From Pseudoxanthomonas gei (GTDB taxonomy: Bacteria; Pseudomonadota; Gammaproteobacteria; Xanthomonadales; Xanthomonadaceae), in contig NZ_QOVG01000004.1 of assembly GCF_010119615.1 (NCBI RefSeq), positions 124,001 to 188,000 on the forward strand: a DNA stretch of 64,000 nucleotides, in the 5' to 3' direction. Of the stretch, positions 27,406 through 36,711 are shown one piece after another (positions within the stretch are counted from its first letter, which is position 1; each line of letters starts with the position of its first letter). The notes beneath the pieces were generated by a model. That model was not told the DNA's origin, did no database searches, and saw only the letters and a program-made list of their open reading frames with translations. The translations under genes were made by a program, and so were the position numbers.

Positions 27406-28889
27406 CAGCCGATGCCTCGCGGATTGGCGAGGCGACGGATGTGCGGGAACAGGTCCGAAGGCAGCAAGCCGCGTTCGCCCGCTTCGGCGGCCGCGTCGCC
27501 GGCCAGCGAATGCAGCAGCGCTCCGGTGCTCGCCGCCTCGAACGCGGGCATGCCACCCGCGCGGAGCGCGACCAGGATGCCGGTCAGCACATCGCCCATG
27601 CCGCCGACCGCCATGCCCGGATTGCCTGCATCGATGACGCGCGGCAGCTCACCGGGCGCGGCGATGACGGTGCCTGCGCCCTTCAACACCACTACCGCCT
27701 GGTAGCGCGTCGCGATTTCAGTGGCTGCGGCCAGGCGATCACGCTGCACGCTGGCGGTATCGGTACCCAGCAGTCGCGCCGCTTCGCCCGGATGCGGGGT
27801 GAGGATGGCGCCGGTCACCCGCTGGCCTGTCAACGCGACCAGGTTCAGCGCATCGGCATCCAGGACCAGCGGCTTGCCCGAAGCCAGCACCAGCTTCAGC
27901 AGCGCCGCACCCCATTCTTCCTGTCCCAGGCCGGGACCGATGGCCACGGCATCGGCCTGCAAAAGCAGGGGCAGCAACTGCTCGCCCGATTCCACCCCAT
28001 GGGCCATGGCCTCGGGGCGCCGACCCAGCAATACCGGCACGTGCGCATCGCGCGTGGCCACGTCCAGCAGGCCGGCGCCGGCGCGCAAGGCCGCTTCGGC
28101 ACACAGCACGATGGCGCCGCCATGGCCGTGGTCGCCGCCGATGCACAGCGCGCGTCCGGATTCGCCCTTGTGGGTATTGCGGCGTCGCGGCAGCAGGCAC
28201 GACGGCAGGAACTCCGCGGTCAGCAGGCACGCGCGCGGAGCGGCTTCGGAAACCACCTCGTCATCCACGCCCAACGCATCCAGCGTCAGCACGCCGGTGT
28301 GTTCCAGCGCGGCACCGGTATGCAGGCCGGCATGGCGGGCGATGAATTGCAGCGTATGGGTGGCGATCACCGCCTTGCCCGGCAATGCGCCGGTGTCGGC
28401 ATCCACGCCGCTGGGCACGTCCAGAGACAGCACCGGCGCGACCTGCGCATTGATCGCGTCGATCAGCGCTGTGGCAAAGGCATCGGGTTCGCGCGACAGG
28501 CCGATCCCGAACAGCGCATCCACCACCACCTCGCCGCGCGGCAGCACTTCGGGAAAAATCGCAATGCTGCCGCCGGCCGCCAGGTAGTCGGTACAGGCCT
28601 GCTGCGCCAACCCGGTGGCCGGAACGTGCTCGGCCAGGTGCAGCACGCAGACCTTGCGTCCCGAGCGATGCGCCAGCCGCGCCAGCACATAGCCATCGCC
28701 GCCGTTGTTGCCGGGGCCGCAGACCACGGTGATGGATTGCGCGGTGGGCCACTGCTGCAACAGCAGCTGCCACGCGGCCTGGCCTGCGCGCTGCATCAGC
28801 ACGTAGCCATCGCCGCCCAGCATGGCGGTGGCCTGGGTATCCAGCGCGCGCGCGGCGCGGCTGTCGAACAGGGGCAGCAATCCGTACAT
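27405..28889 (-). CDS. nnr: bifunctional NAD(P)HX epimerase/dehydratase
   Basis: Repairs hydrated NADH and NADPH. The 494 residues join an N-terminal YjeF_N epimerase domain (about 1-215, with VVCGPGNNGGDGYVLAR) to a C-terminal ADP/ATP-dependent dehydratase of ribokinase fold (about 225-494, with TPHPGEAARLL and the GGMGDVLTG loop). The ATG at 28889 was chosen; upstream codons run into queG. The first five residues MYGLL precede the conserved PLFDSRAARALD. Confidence 0.94.
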   Translation of the reverse strand: MYGLLPLFDSRAARALDTQATAMLGGDGYVLMQRAGQAAWQLLLQQWPTAQSITVVCGPGNNGGDGYVLARLAHRSGRKVCVLHLAEHVPATGLAQQACTDYLAAGGSIAIFPEVLPRGEVVVDALFGIGLSREPDAFATALIDAINAQVAPVLSLDVPSGVDADTGALPGKAVIATHTLQFIARHAGLHTGAALEHTGVLTLDALGVDDEVVSEAAPRACLLTAEFLPSCLLPRRRNTHKGESGRALCIGGDHGHGGAIVLCAEAALRAGAGLLDVATRDAHVPVLLGRRPEAMAHGVESGEQLLPLLLQADAVAIGPGLGQEEWGAALLKLVLASGKPLVLDADALNLVALTGQRVTGAILTPHPGEAARLLGTDTASVQRDRLAAATEIATRYQAVVVLKGAGTVIAAPGELPRVIDAGNPGMAVGGMGDVLTGILVALRAGGMPAFEAASTGALLHSLAGDAAAEAGERGLLPSDLFPHIRRLANPRGIG

Positions 28890-28912
28890 GGCATGGATTC
28901 TATACTTCCGGC
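28890..28912. promoter_or_regulatory. 23-base divergent promoter region of nnr and queG
   Basis: Only 23 bases separate the two start codons. On the plus strand TATACT (28901-28906) ends 6 bases before the queG ATG. On the minus strand TAGAAT ends 7 bases before the nnr ATG. With normal spacing, both transcripts would begin at or beside the A of the start codon, which means leaderless messages. Neither direction shows a strong -35 box. Confidence 0.45.
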
Positions 28913-30010
28913 ATGTCCTCCCCGCTCCATCCCATGCCCAACCCGATGCCCGACCGGGCGATGCCTGATCCGGCCCGGCTCGCACGACGCATCCGCACCC
29001 TTTCGCGCGAGCTCGGTTTCCAGCGCTGCGGCATCACCGGCATCGAGCTGGACGAAGACGAGGCGCACCTGCGCGACTGGCTGGCCGAAGGGCTGTACGG
29101 CTCGATGGAGTGGATGGCACGGCACGGCGACAAGCGCGCGCGCCCGGCGGAACTGATTCCCGGCACATTGCGGGTGATTTCGGTGGGACTGGATTACGGC
29201 CGCAACGATGGCGGGGACGCCTGGGCTACGCTGGCCGATGGCGAACGCGCCTACGTCGCCCGTTACGCACTGGGCCGCGATTACCACAAGCTGATGCGCC
29301 AGCGCCTGCAGAGGCTCGCCGAGCGGATCCAGGAAGAAGTCGGCCCGTTCGGCCACCGCGTGTTCGTCGATTCGGCGCCGGTGCTGGAACGCGCACTGGC
29401 GCGCAATGCGGGGCTGGGCTGGATCGGCAAGCACACCTGCCTGATCGACAAGGACGGCGGCTCGTGGTTTTTCCTGGGCGAGATCTACGTCGACCTGCCG
29501 TTGCCGATCGACCTGCCGGCCAGCGCGCATTGCGGCAGCTGCGTGCGCTGCATCGATATCTGCCCGACCCAGGCCATCATCGCGCCGCATCGTCTGGACG
29601 CGCGCCGCTGCATTTCCTACCTGACCATCGAGCACGAAGGTTCCATTCCCGAACCACTGCGCCCGGCCATCGGCAACCGCATCTTCGGCTGCGACGACTG
29701 CCAGCTGGTATGCCCCTGGAACAAGTTCGCCAGGCGCACCGACGAGCCCGATTTCCGCGCGCGCAACGAGCTGGACACCGCCACCCTGCCGCAACTGTTC
29801 GCGTGGTCGGAAGCCGGGTTCCTCAGCCGCACCGAAGGATCGGCGATACGCCGCAGCGGCCACGAGCGCTGGCTGCGCAATATCGCGGTGGCACTGGGCA
29901 ATGCACCGACTACGCCTGCGGTGATGGAAGCACTGGCGTCACGGCGGGACGATGCATCGGATGTGGTGCGTGAGCATGTCGATTGGGCGCTGGCGCGGCA
30001 CGACAAATGA
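28913..30010 (+). CDS. queG: epoxyqueuosine reductase
   Basis: QueG makes queuosine from epoxyqueuosine in tRNA, using cobalamin and two 4Fe-4S clusters. The 365 residues show the cluster motifs CGSCVRCIDICPTQAI and CDDCQLVCPWN, preceded by the substrate/cobalamin region LGWIGKHTCLIDKDGGSW. A HEAT-like tail ends the protein. The divergent order with nnr-tsaE-amidase-mutL is the same as in E. coli. In-frame ATGs at residues 8, 12 and 17 leave the exact start somewhat open. Confidence 0.94.
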   Translation: MSSPLHPMPNPMPDRAMPDPARLARRIRTLSRELGFQRCGITGIELDEDEAHLRDWLAEGLYGSMEWMARHGDKRARPAELIPGTLRVISVGLDYGRNDGGDAWATLADGERAYVARYALGRDYHKLMRQRLQRLAERIQEEVGPFGHRVFVDSAPVLERALARNAGLGWIGKHTCLIDKDGGSWFFLGEIYVDLPLPIDLPASAHCGSCVRCIDICPTQAIIAPHRLDARRCISYLTIEHEGSIPEPLRPAIGNRIFGCDDCQLVCPWNKFARRTDEPDFRARNELDTATLPQLFAWSEAGFLSRTEGSAIRRSGHERWLRNIAVALGNAPTTPAVMEALASRRDDASDVVREHVDWALARHDK

Positions 30011-30151
30011 TCGCCCTTCTCCCGCCGGGAGAAGGTGCCCGCAGGGCGGATGAGGGCGCGAACCGTAGTTGCGCACCATAGGTAGTCCGTTACGGGATCT
30101 CTCATGCCCTCATCCGGCGCTTCGAGCCACCTTCTCCCGGAGGGAGAAGGG
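30011..30151. repeat. inverted pair of GGGAGAAGG-core repeats
   Basis: CGCCCTTCTCCCG...GGATGAGGGCG at 30011-30058 and the reverse form CCCTCATCCGGCGC...GGGAGAAGGG at 30106-30151. Each half contains its own short stem. It lies between the convergent queG and pgi genes and probably stops transcription from both sides. Confidence 0.75.
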
Positions 30152-30155
30152 AACA

Positions 30156-31673
30156 TCAACCGCGAGCTTTCAATTCCGCCAGCAACACCCTGGTCACCGG
30201 GTCGCTGGCCTCTACCTCGCCCCGCAGCGCCGGCAGCAATCCGTTCGCCAGCTGCTTGCCCAGCTCCACGCCGAACTGGTCGAAGGCATTGATGCCCCAC
30301 AGCACCGACTGCGCGTACACGCTGTGCTCGTACAGGGCGATCAGCGCGCCCAGTGACTGGGGAGTCAGCGCATCCAGCAGGATCAGGGTGCTGGGGCGGC
30401 CGCCGGCATAGGCACGATGCGGGTCGTCGCTGGCCTGGCCATTGGCCAGCGCTTCGGCCTGGGCGAACAGGTTCGACATCAGTGCCAGGTGGTTTTCCGC
30501 ATATGGATCGTCGTTGCGGACCGTGCCGACGAAATCCAGCGGCACGATGCCGGTGCCCTGGTGCAGGGCCTGGAAAAAGCTGTGCTGCACGTCGGTGCCG
30601 GCGCCGCCCCACCACACCGGCACGGTATCGACCTCGACCGGGCTGCCGTCCAGCCGCACCGACTTGCCCAGGCTTTCCATCACCAGCTGCTGCAGGTAGG
30701 CCGGCAGCAGCGCCAGGCGCTGGTCGTAGCTCATGACCCCGTGCGCGGCATGGCCGAGCGCATTGCGGTTCCAGATTGCGGTCAAGGCGTGGCGCACCGC
30801 GATGTTTTCCCGCAGCGGCGCGTTCAATACGTGCGCGTCGAAATCCGAGGCGCCGGCCAGCAATTGCTCGAAGCGCTCGAACCCGATCGCCAGTGCGATG
30901 GGCAAGCCCACCGCCGACCACAGCGAATAGCGGCCACCCACCCAGTCCCACATCGGCAGCACGCGTTCGGCAGCGATGTCGAATGCGGCCGCGGCGCGCT
31001 CGGGATTGGCGCTGACCGCGTACAGGCGCTCGCTGCCGCCCAGCCAGTCGCGCAGGATGCCGCCGTTGAGCAAAGTTTCCTGGGTACCGAAGGTCTTGGA
31101 AATCAGGATCGCGGCGGTGCGCGCCGGATCCAGCGGCGCCAGCGTGCGCTGGGCGGAGGCGCCGTCGACGTTGGAGAGGAAGTGCACGCGGAAGCGCACG
31201 CCCGACGGCGCCCGCAAGGCATCGGCGACCAGGCGCGGGCCCAGGTCGGAGCCGCCAATGCCGACGCTGACGATGTCGGTGATGCCGCTGGCTTCCAGTT
31301 CGGCTACCAGCGTGCCCATGCGCACGCGCACTTCGCTGGCGGTCGCATAGGCCTGGCGCGCGATCGCGGCACCGGAGTGGTTGCCGCGCAAGGCGGTGTG
31401 CAGGGCGGCGCGGCCTTCGGTGACGTTGACCTGCTCGCCGTCGAACAGCCGCTGGTAGGCGCCGGCAAGGTCGCGCGTGCGCGCCAGTTCCAGCAGCGCG
31501 GCCAGGGCGTCGCGGTCATAGTACTGGCGCGCGAAATTGAAATAAAGCGCGCCGTGGCGCAAGGCGAAATCGCCCGCGCGTGCTGCATCGCCGTTCACCA
31601 GCGAAGAGATCGTCGTGCCGCTCAGGCGCGCGGCATGGGACTGCAGCGCGTCGAACCCGGCCGCGGCGCTCAT
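30156..31673 (-). CDS. pgi: glucose-6-phosphate isomerase
   Basis: Interconverts glucose-6-phosphate and fructose-6-phosphate. The 505 residues include [15 protein letters not shown], the signature [13 protein letters not shown] and [13 protein letters not shown], and the late [17 protein letters not shown]. The length is a little under the 550 of E. coli, as usual in this family. The start overlaps the panD stop as ATGA. Confidence 0.96.
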   Translation of the reverse strand: MSAAAGFDALQSHAARLSGTTISSLVNGDAARAGDFALRHGALYFNFARQYYDRDALAALLELARTRDLAGAYQRLFDGEQVNVTEGRAALHTALRGNHSGAAIARQAYATASEVRVRMGTLVAELEASGITDIVSVGIGGSDLGPRLVADALRAPSGVRFRVHFLSNVDGASAQRTLAPLDPARTAAILISKTFGTQETLLNGGILRDWLGGSERLYAVSANPERAAAAFDIAAERVLPMWDWVGGRYSLWSAVGLPIALAIGFERFEQLLAGASDFDAHVLNAPLRENIAVRHALTAIWNRNALGHAAHGVMSYDQRLALLPAYLQQLVMESLGKSVRLDGSPVEVDTVPVWWGGAGTDVQHSFFQALHQGTGIVPLDFVGTVRNDDPYAENHLALMSNLFAQAEALANGQASDDPHRAYAGGRPSTLILLDALTPQSLGALIALYEHSVYAQSVLWGINAFDQFGVELGKQLANGLLPALRGEVEASDPVTRVLLAELKARG

Positions 31674-32050
31674 GCGGCCTGCTTTGGGATGGAATGGTTG
31701 GTGTGGGTGATGCGGTTGTGCGCATCGACGTAGATCAGGTTGGGCTTGAACACCTCGGCTTCCTGCTCGCTCATGCCGGCAAAGGCGGCAATGATCACCA
31801 GGTCGCCCACCTGCACATGGCGCGCGGCGCCGCCGTTGAGCGAGATCACCCCGCTGCCTTCATCGGCGCGCAGCGCATAGGTGGTGAAGCGGCTGCCGTT
31901 GGTGACGTCCCAGACATGCACCTGCTCGAATTCGCGGATGCCGCTGGCTTCCAGCAACAGGCCGTCGATGGCGATGGACCCTTCGTAGTTCAGTTCCGAA
32001 TGGGTCACGGTGGCACGGTGGATCTTGGTCTTGAGCAGGCTAAGTTGCAT
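31670..32050 (-). CDS. panD: aspartate 1-decarboxylase proenzyme
   Basis: PanD makes beta-alanine for pantothenate and coenzyme A. The 126-residue proenzyme self-cleaves between Gly24 and Ser25 (NYEGSIAID) to form a pyruvoyl group. [15 protein letters not shown] ([10 protein letters not shown]) and the C-terminal NAFAGM-type segment are present. It is downstream of panB and panC, separated from panC by a 261-base repeat region. Confidence 0.96.
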   Translation of the reverse strand: MQLSLLKTKIHRATVTHSELNYEGSIAIDGLLLEASGIREFEQVHVWDVTNGSRFTTYALRADEGSGVISLNGGAARHVQVGDLVIIAAFAGMSEQEAEVFKPNLIYVDAHNRITHTNHSIPKQAA

Positions 32051-32227
32051 GGGGGCACACGTGAAATCAAAGAGAGCCGGAGTCTACCAAGACCCAACTC
32101 CGCTTCACGTCGCGAATCGAGCCAACCAAGGCAGGACAGGATGCGGCTTGAGCCCCTCTCCCCCGGGAGAGGGGTTGGGGTGAGGGTACGGAGGAGAGAA
32201 GATGGCTCAGGCGCCTTGGCTCCGCCG

Positions 32228-32310
32228 TACCCTCACACCCCAAGGGTGCTTGCTTCGGTGCGTCCGGCGCTTCGCGCCACCTTCTCCCTATGGGAGAAGG
32301 ACTTTTCCGT
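32228..32310. repeat. degenerate GGGAGAAGG-core repeats between panC and panD
   Basis: The 261 bases from 32051 to 32311 hold an inverted pair CCCCTCTCCCCCGGGAGAGGGG at about 32153-32174 and a second copy with CCACCTTCTCCCTATGGGAGAAGG at about 32278-32301. No gene is seen. The pair sits inside what is elsewhere a tight pan operon, so panD and pgi may be partly uncoupled from panBC. Confidence 0.65.
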
Positions 32311-32311
32311 C

Positions 32312-33154
32312 TCACCACTCCAGGTTGTCAATCAACCGGGTCTTGCCCAGCCTGGCCGCGACCAGCGAAACCTTGGCGCCCGGGCTGCCGTCCTGCAACA
32401 TGCCCAAGTCCGGACGCCGCACCACCGCGTAATCGACTTCGAATCCGGCTTCGGCCAGTCGCCTCGAAGCTTCCGCCTCCACTGCAGCCAGCGACTGCCC
32501 ACCCACCATCGCTTCACGCATCGCCAGCAACGTGCGCCTGATCTCCGCGGCGCGCGGGCGCTCGTCGGCGGTCAGGTACTGGTTGCGCGAGCTCATCGCC
32601 AGGCCGTCGCTTTCGCGCACGATGCTGCCGCCCAGGATCTCGATCGGCACGGCCAGGTCGGTCACCATCTGCCGGATCACCGCCAGTTGCTGGAAATCCT
32701 TCTTGCCGAAGGCAGCCACGTCCGGTTGGACCTGGTTGAACAGGCGCGTCACCACCGTGCACACGCCGTCGAAATGACCCGGGCGATGCGCGCCTTCCAG
32801 CACGCTGCTGACGCCCGGCACGTTGATGCGCGCGGCCAGTTCGATGCCGAAGGGATACATCGACTCCACCGTGGGCAGCCACAGCACGTCGCAGCCGGCG
32901 CCTTCCAGGCCGGTGGTGTCGGCCTCGGGCGTGCGCGGGTAGCGGGTGAAATCCTCGTTGGGGCCGAACTGGGTCGGGTTGACGAATACGCTGGAGACCA
33001 CGCGGTCGGCGTACTGGCGTGCCAGCATCACCAGCGAATAGTGGCCGGCGTGCAGGTTGCCCATGGTCGGCACGAAGCCCACCCGCAGGCCCTCGCGCTT
33101 CCAGCCATTGACGCGGGCACGCAGGGTGTCCAGTTCGGTCAGGGTTTCGATCAT
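32312..33154 (-). CDS. panC: pantothenate synthetase
   Basis: Joins pantoate and beta-alanine with ATP. The 280 residues have the HIGH-like motif MGNLHAGHYSLV, the segment FVNPTQFGPNEDFTRYPRT and the KMSKS-like SIVRESDGLAMSSRNQYL. The ATG at 33154 fits the family N-terminus (MIETLTELDTLRARV). It lies 41 bases after panB. Confidence 0.96.
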   Translation of the reverse strand: MIETLTELDTLRARVNGWKREGLRVGFVPTMGNLHAGHYSLVMLARQYADRVVSSVFVNPTQFGPNEDFTRYPRTPEADTTGLEGAGCDVLWLPTVESMYPFGIELAARINVPGVSSVLEGAHRPGHFDGVCTVVTRLFNQVQPDVAAFGKKDFQQLAVIRQMVTDLAVPIEILGGSIVRESDGLAMSSRNQYLTADERPRAAEIRRTLLAMREAMVGGQSLAAVEAEASRRLAEAGFEVDYAVVRRPDLGMLQDGSPGAKVSLVAARLGKTRLIDNLEW

Positions 33155-33195
33155 TGCGCTTCCGGTTGCGGGCGGGGCGGCGTCAGGGAATGACG

Positions 33196-34008
33196 TCAGT
33201 AGGAATGTTCTGCATCGGGGAACGAACCGTCGCGCACGGCGGCCGCGTAAGCGGCGATCGCACCGGCAACCGAACCGCCCTGGGCCAGGAAGTCCTTGAC
33301 GAACTTCGGCTTGCGGTGGCCGCTGTCCAGGCCCAGCAGGTCGTGCAGCACCAGCACCTGGCCATCGCAGCCGGGGCCGGCACCGATGCCGATGGTGGGA
33401 ATGGCGCTGGCGCTGGTGATGGCGGCGGCCAGCGTCGAGGGCACGCATTCCAGCACCAGCAGCGAGGCGCCGGCTTCGGCGACCGCCGCCGCATCGGCGC
33501 GCAACTGCGCGGCCGCCTGCTCGTCGCGGCCCTGGACCTTGTAGCCGCCCAGTTTCAGCACCGATTGCGGGGTCAGCCCCAGGTGGCTGCAGACCGGGAT
33601 ATCGCGCTCGGCCAGGAACCGGATCACCTCGAGCTTGTGCCCGGCGCCTTCCAGCTTGACCATCTCGGCGCCGGCCTGCAGCAGCGCGATGGACGCCTGC
33701 AGCGCGCGTTCGGGGGTGGCGTCTGACTGGAACGGCAGGTCGCTGACCAGCATCGCCCGCTGCAGCCCGCGGGCCACCACTTCGGTGTGGTAGGTCATGT
33801 CCGCCACCGTCACCGGCAGGGTCGAACCCCTGCCCTGCACCACCATGCCCAGCGAATCGCCCACCAGCACCAGGTCCACGCCGTTGAGGTCGGCGGCGCG
33901 GGCGAAGCCATGGTCGTAGGCGGTCAGCATCACCAGCCGGCGCCCCTCGCGCTTGGCCGCGGCCAGGGCCGGCAGGGTCCACTTCTTGATTTCGGCGTGC
34001 GTGCTCAT
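33196..34008 (-). CDS. panB: 3-methyl-2-oxobutanoate hydroxymethyltransferase
   Basis: Forms ketopantoate from alpha-ketoisovalerate and methylene-tetrahydrofolate. The 270 residues include [26 protein letters not shown] and the metal-binding region, followed by [15 protein letters not shown] and [19 protein letters not shown]. It is 10 bases after folK, giving the usual folK-panB-panC order. Confidence 0.96.
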   Translation of the reverse strand: MSTHAEIKKWTLPALAAAKREGRRLVMLTAYDHGFARAADLNGVDLVLVGDSLGMVVQGRGSTLPVTVADMTYHTEVVARGLQRAMLVSDLPFQSDATPERALQASIALLQAGAEMVKLEGAGHKLEVIRFLAERDIPVCSHLGLTPQSVLKLGGYKVQGRDEQAAAQLRADAAAVAEAGASLLVLECVPSTLAAAITSASAIPTIGIGAGPGCDGQVLVLHDLLGLDSGHRKPKFVKDFLAQGGSVAGAIAAYAAAVRDGSFPDAEHSY

Positions 34009-34018
34009 GGGGGCATTG

Positions 34019-34525
34019 TCACTCTTCTGTCGGTGCTATCGGCTCGATCGCCGTGGTTTGCAGGCGGGACAGCGCGTCCCGCGCCAGCCCTTGCCCGGGA
34101 ATGGCAACCTGCGGCGCGATCTCGACCAGCGGCACCAGCGCGAAGGCGCGCTCGTGCAGGTGCGGATGCGGCACCCGCAGGCCGGGCGCTTCCAGCACAA
34201 GATCGCCGTACAGCAACAGGTCCAGGTCGAGCACGCGCGGACCCCAGCGCGTGCCTGCCTGGCGGTCGCGGCCGAACTCCACTTCGATCAGCAACATGGC
34301 CTGCAGCAGTTCGGGCGCCGGCAGCGTGGTGTGCAGCGCGACCACGCCATTGACGAAATCCGGTTGCTCCTCCAGACCCCAGGCCGGCGTGCGGTACAGG
34401 CGCGACATCGCGGCCACCGAAGTGCCAGGCAGGCGATCCAGTGCGCCGGTGGCCAGGCGCAGGGTCCCGGCCACCGCGCCCAGGTTGCCGCCCAGGCCGA
34501 CGTAGGCGGTGACCGCCGGCTTCAT
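34019..34525 (-). CDS. folK: 6-hydroxymethyl-dihydropterin pyrophosphokinase
   Basis: Adds pyrophosphate to 6-hydroxymethyl-dihydropterin in folate synthesis. The 168 residues include [17 protein letters not shown], the [10 protein letters not shown] strand and the signature [16 protein letters not shown]. The start overlaps the pcnB stop as ATGA, a conserved pairing in gammaproteobacteria. Confidence 0.95.
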   Translation of the reverse strand: MKPAVTAYVGLGGNLGAVAGTLRLATGALDRLPGTSVAAMSRLYRTPAWGLEEQPDFVNGVVALHTTLPAPELLQAMLLIEVEFGRDRQAGTRWGPRVLDLDLLLYGDLVLEAPGLRVPHPHLHERAFALVPLVEIAPQVAIPGQGLARDALSRLQTTAIEPIAPTEE

Positions 34526-35880
34526 TCCGCTGCGGGTGCGTCGGACGCGGCTTCACCGCTGCGGCGACGGCGACGGCGGCGCTTGGGCGGTGCCGAATCC
34601 TCTTCGGCATACGCGTCGCGCGCCGGGGCCACGCCCAGGGCGGCCGACAGCTCCTCGTTGGACTGGGTCTGGGCTTCGCGCCAGAACTCCACGTCCTCGG
34701 CGTGTTCGCTGGACGCGGTGAGGCGCAGCAGCAGGAAATCGTAGGCGGCGCGGAAACGCGGATGGGCCAGCAGGCGGGTGACCCGCTTGCGCTGGCGCGA
34801 CTGGAAGCGCGACTGCAGCAGCCAGATTTCCTGCATCGGCAGCGAGAACCGGCGCGGCAGGGCCACGGTGCCCAGCTGGTGCAGGGTGACCCGGTCGGCG
34901 GCGCGACGCTGCGCTTCCTCCACGTTGATGCCCTGCGCCTGCAGGCCCATCAGGGCGCGGCAGTACGCCGGCCACAGCAGCAGCGCGAACAGGAACGCAG
35001 GCGACACCGGTTCGTCATTGGCCACCCGCGCATCGGTGCCACGCAGGCCTTCCAGCAACATGCTGCGCAAGGCGCCACTGCGATTGGAGGACAGCGCGGC
35101 CGCGGTCTCGGGCAGGATCGCCGGCAGCAGGCCGAAGCGCTCCAGGCCCTCGAAGCTGGCCACCGCGTTGCCGGACAGGAACAGCTTCAGCAGTTCCTCG
35201 AACAGGCGCGCCGGGGCGGATTCGGACAGCAGCGGGGCCAGCCGGGCGATCGGGTCGGCCGAGGCCGGATCGATGTCAAAGCCCAGCTTGCCGGCCAGGC
35301 GGATCGCCCGCAGCATGCGCACCGGGTCTTCGCGGTAGCGCTGCTCGGGATCGCCGATCAGCTTCATGCTGCGTGCCTGCACATCCTCGAAGCCGCCTAC
35401 GTAATCGCGCACCGAGAAATCCTCGATGGCGTAATACAGCGCATTGGCGGTGAAGTCGCGGCGCACCGCGTCGTCCTCGATGGTGCCGTAGACGTTGTCG
35501 CGCACCAGGCGCCCGCCCTCGTGGGTCTCGCGGTCGCCACTGCCGTCGTCGACATTGGCGCGGAAGGTCGCGACCTCGATGATCTCGCGGCCGAAGACCA
35601 CGTGGGCCAGGCGGAAGCGCCGGCCGATCAGGCGGCTGTTGCGGAACAGCGCCTTGACCTGTTCGGGGGTCGCATCGGTGGCGATGTCGAAATCCTTGGG
35701 ATGCCCGCCCACCAGCAGGTCGCGCACCGCGCCCCCCACCAGGTAGCCGGTGAACCCGGAATCGCGCAGCCGGTAGAGCACGCGCAGCGCGTTGGGACTG
35801 ATGTCCTTGCGCGAGATGTTGTGCTGGTCGCGCGGGATGACGCGCAGGGAAACGGCGGGTTGGGTGGCTTGCGACGTAAT
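34522..35880 (-). CDS. pcnB: poly(A) polymerase I, probable ATT start
   Basis: PcnB adds poly(A) tails that mark RNA for decay. The nucleotidyltransferase core has LVGGAVRDLLVGG and DFDIATD, with RRDFTANALYY and the RA domain after it. An Arg-rich tail (KRRRRRRRRSG) ends the protein. The first ATG, GTG or TTG in frame is a GTG at 35781, inside conserved sequence. Upstream the frame still reads LRVIPRDQHNISRKDISPNA, which belongs to the family, and no ordinary start occurs before the stop at 35905-35907. ATT at 35878-35880 is the best candidate, giving 452 residues; E. coli pcnB is known to start at AUU. CTG at 35896-35898 is an alternative. Confidence 0.9.
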   Translation of the reverse strand: MTSQATQPAVSLRVIPRDQHNISRKDISPNALRVLYRLRDSGFTGYLVGGAVRDLLVGGHPKDFDIATDATPEQVKALFRNSRLIGRRFRLAHVVFGREIIEVATFRANVDDGSGDRETHEGGRLVRDNVYGTIEDDAVRRDFTANALYYAIEDFSVRDYVGGFEDVQARSMKLIGDPEQRYREDPVRMLRAIRLAGKLGFDIDPASADPIARLAPLLSESAPARLFEELLKLFLSGNAVASFEGLERFGLLPAILPETAAALSSNRSGALRSMLLEGLRGTDARVANDEPVSPAFLFALLLWPAYCRALMGLQAQGINVEEAQRRAADRVTLHQLGTVALPRRFSLPMQEIWLLQSRFQSRQRKRVTRLLAHPRFRAAYDFLLLRLTASSEHAEDVEFWREAQTQSNEELSAALGVAPARDAYAEEDSAPPKRRRRRRRSGEAASDAPAAE

Positions 35881-35999
35881 GGTGGCGGTCCGTGTCAGGG
35901 TTGATCAGGGCGCTGGCAGGTCTGTTTCAGGCCAGTGCGGCATTGCCGCGAGCGCCGGCTGGCGAATATACTAGTCCGTCACGGCGCTGCTTACCAAAA

Positions 36000-36074
36000 G
36001 CTCCCTTCGTCTAACGGTTAGGACGTGGCCCTCTCAAGGCTAAAATAGGGATTCGAATTCCCTAGGGAGCACCA
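36000..36074 (+). tRNA. tRNA-Glu (anticodon CTC)
   Basis: The 75 bases fold fully. The acceptor stem is GCTCCCT with AGGGAGC, the D stem GTCT with GGAC, the anticodon stem TGGCC with GGCTA and loop CTCTCAA, so the anticodon is CTC at positions 34-36. The T arm is AGGGA-TTCGAAT-TCCCT, the discriminator base is A, and CCA is encoded at 36072-36074. A terminator follows 51 bases on. Confidence 0.95.
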
Positions 36075-36125
36075 ACCCCGGTTTTTGCGCAAGGCCCGCC
36101 AGGGCAGCGCGAAGACGGCATCAAG

Positions 36126-36151
36126 GCCCGGCCCACAAGCCGGGCTTTTTT
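36126..36151 (+). terminator. rho-independent terminator after tRNA-Glu
   Basis: GCCCGGC, loop CCACAA, GCCGGGC, then six T. A perfect 7-base stem with a T-run. Confidence 0.88.
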
Positions 36152-36189
36152 GTGCCCGCCGCCCTGTGCCCCGACGCCCTGACCCGCCT

Positions 36190-36271
36190 TGTAGAGCCGA
36201 TCCTGGTCGGCTGCTCTTCGCGGCTGTTGGCGGGATTGGGCCAAAGGCAGCCGACCAGGATCGGCTCTACA
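36190..36271. repeat. GTAG-headed palindrome, 82 bases (copy 1)
   Basis: TGTAGAGCCGATCCTGGTCG at the left is the reverse complement of the right end (CGACCAGGATCGGCTCTACA), with GGCTGC/GCAGCC extending the stem. Related copies are at 39425-39506, 43974-44055 and 45308-45417. It resembles a pair of REP units in opposite orientation. Confidence 0.8.
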
Positions 36272-36355
36272 GGGCGGGGGTGGCCCGTTTGCGGCGGGAT
36301 GGGTGCTGCGGCCTGCGCTGATTTAAACTGGGGCACCTCGCAATGGAATGGAACC

Positions 36356-36679
36356 ATGCCCTTCGTCGTCACCGAGAACTGCATCAAGTGCAAGTACACC
36401 GACTGTGTCGAGGTGTGCCCGGTGGACTGCTTCCACGAAGGTCCCAACTTCCTGGTCATCGACCCGGACGAGTGCATCGACTGCACCCTGTGCGAGCCGG
36501 AATGCCCGATCGGCGCCATCTTTCCCGAGGACGACGTGCCCGCCGGGCAGGAAGGCTTCGTAGCCCTGAACAAGGAACTGGCCGTGGCCTGGCCGGTGAT
36601 CACCGTGCGCAAGGAAGGCCTGGACGACGCCAAGGAGTGGGAAGGCAAGCCGGACAAGCTGCGCTTGCTGGAACGCTGA
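36356..36679 (+). CDS. fdxA: seven-iron ferredoxin FdxA
   Basis: 107 residues, the standard length of this [3Fe-4S][4Fe-4S] ferredoxin. The first motif is [18 protein letters not shown], the second [13 protein letters not shown]. The C-terminal extension ([16 protein letters not shown]) is typical of proteobacterial FdxA. The ATG at 36356 was chosen by family length. It carries electrons in the cytoplasm; the partner is unknown. Confidence 0.95.
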   Translation: MPFVVTENCIKCKYTDCVEVCPVDCFHEGPNFLVIDPDECIDCTLCEPECPIGAIFPEDDVPAGQEGFVALNKELAVAWPVITVRKEGLDDAKEWEGKPDKLRLLER

Positions 36680-36711
36680 GCCGTCCACCCGCATGCACTC
36701 TCCTCGCCGCG

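Noticed and set aside
32312-33982. panC frame extended to 556 codons
   Set aside because: The extension is antisense-free but overlaps panB in another frame on the same strand. The PanC N-terminus is clear at 33154.
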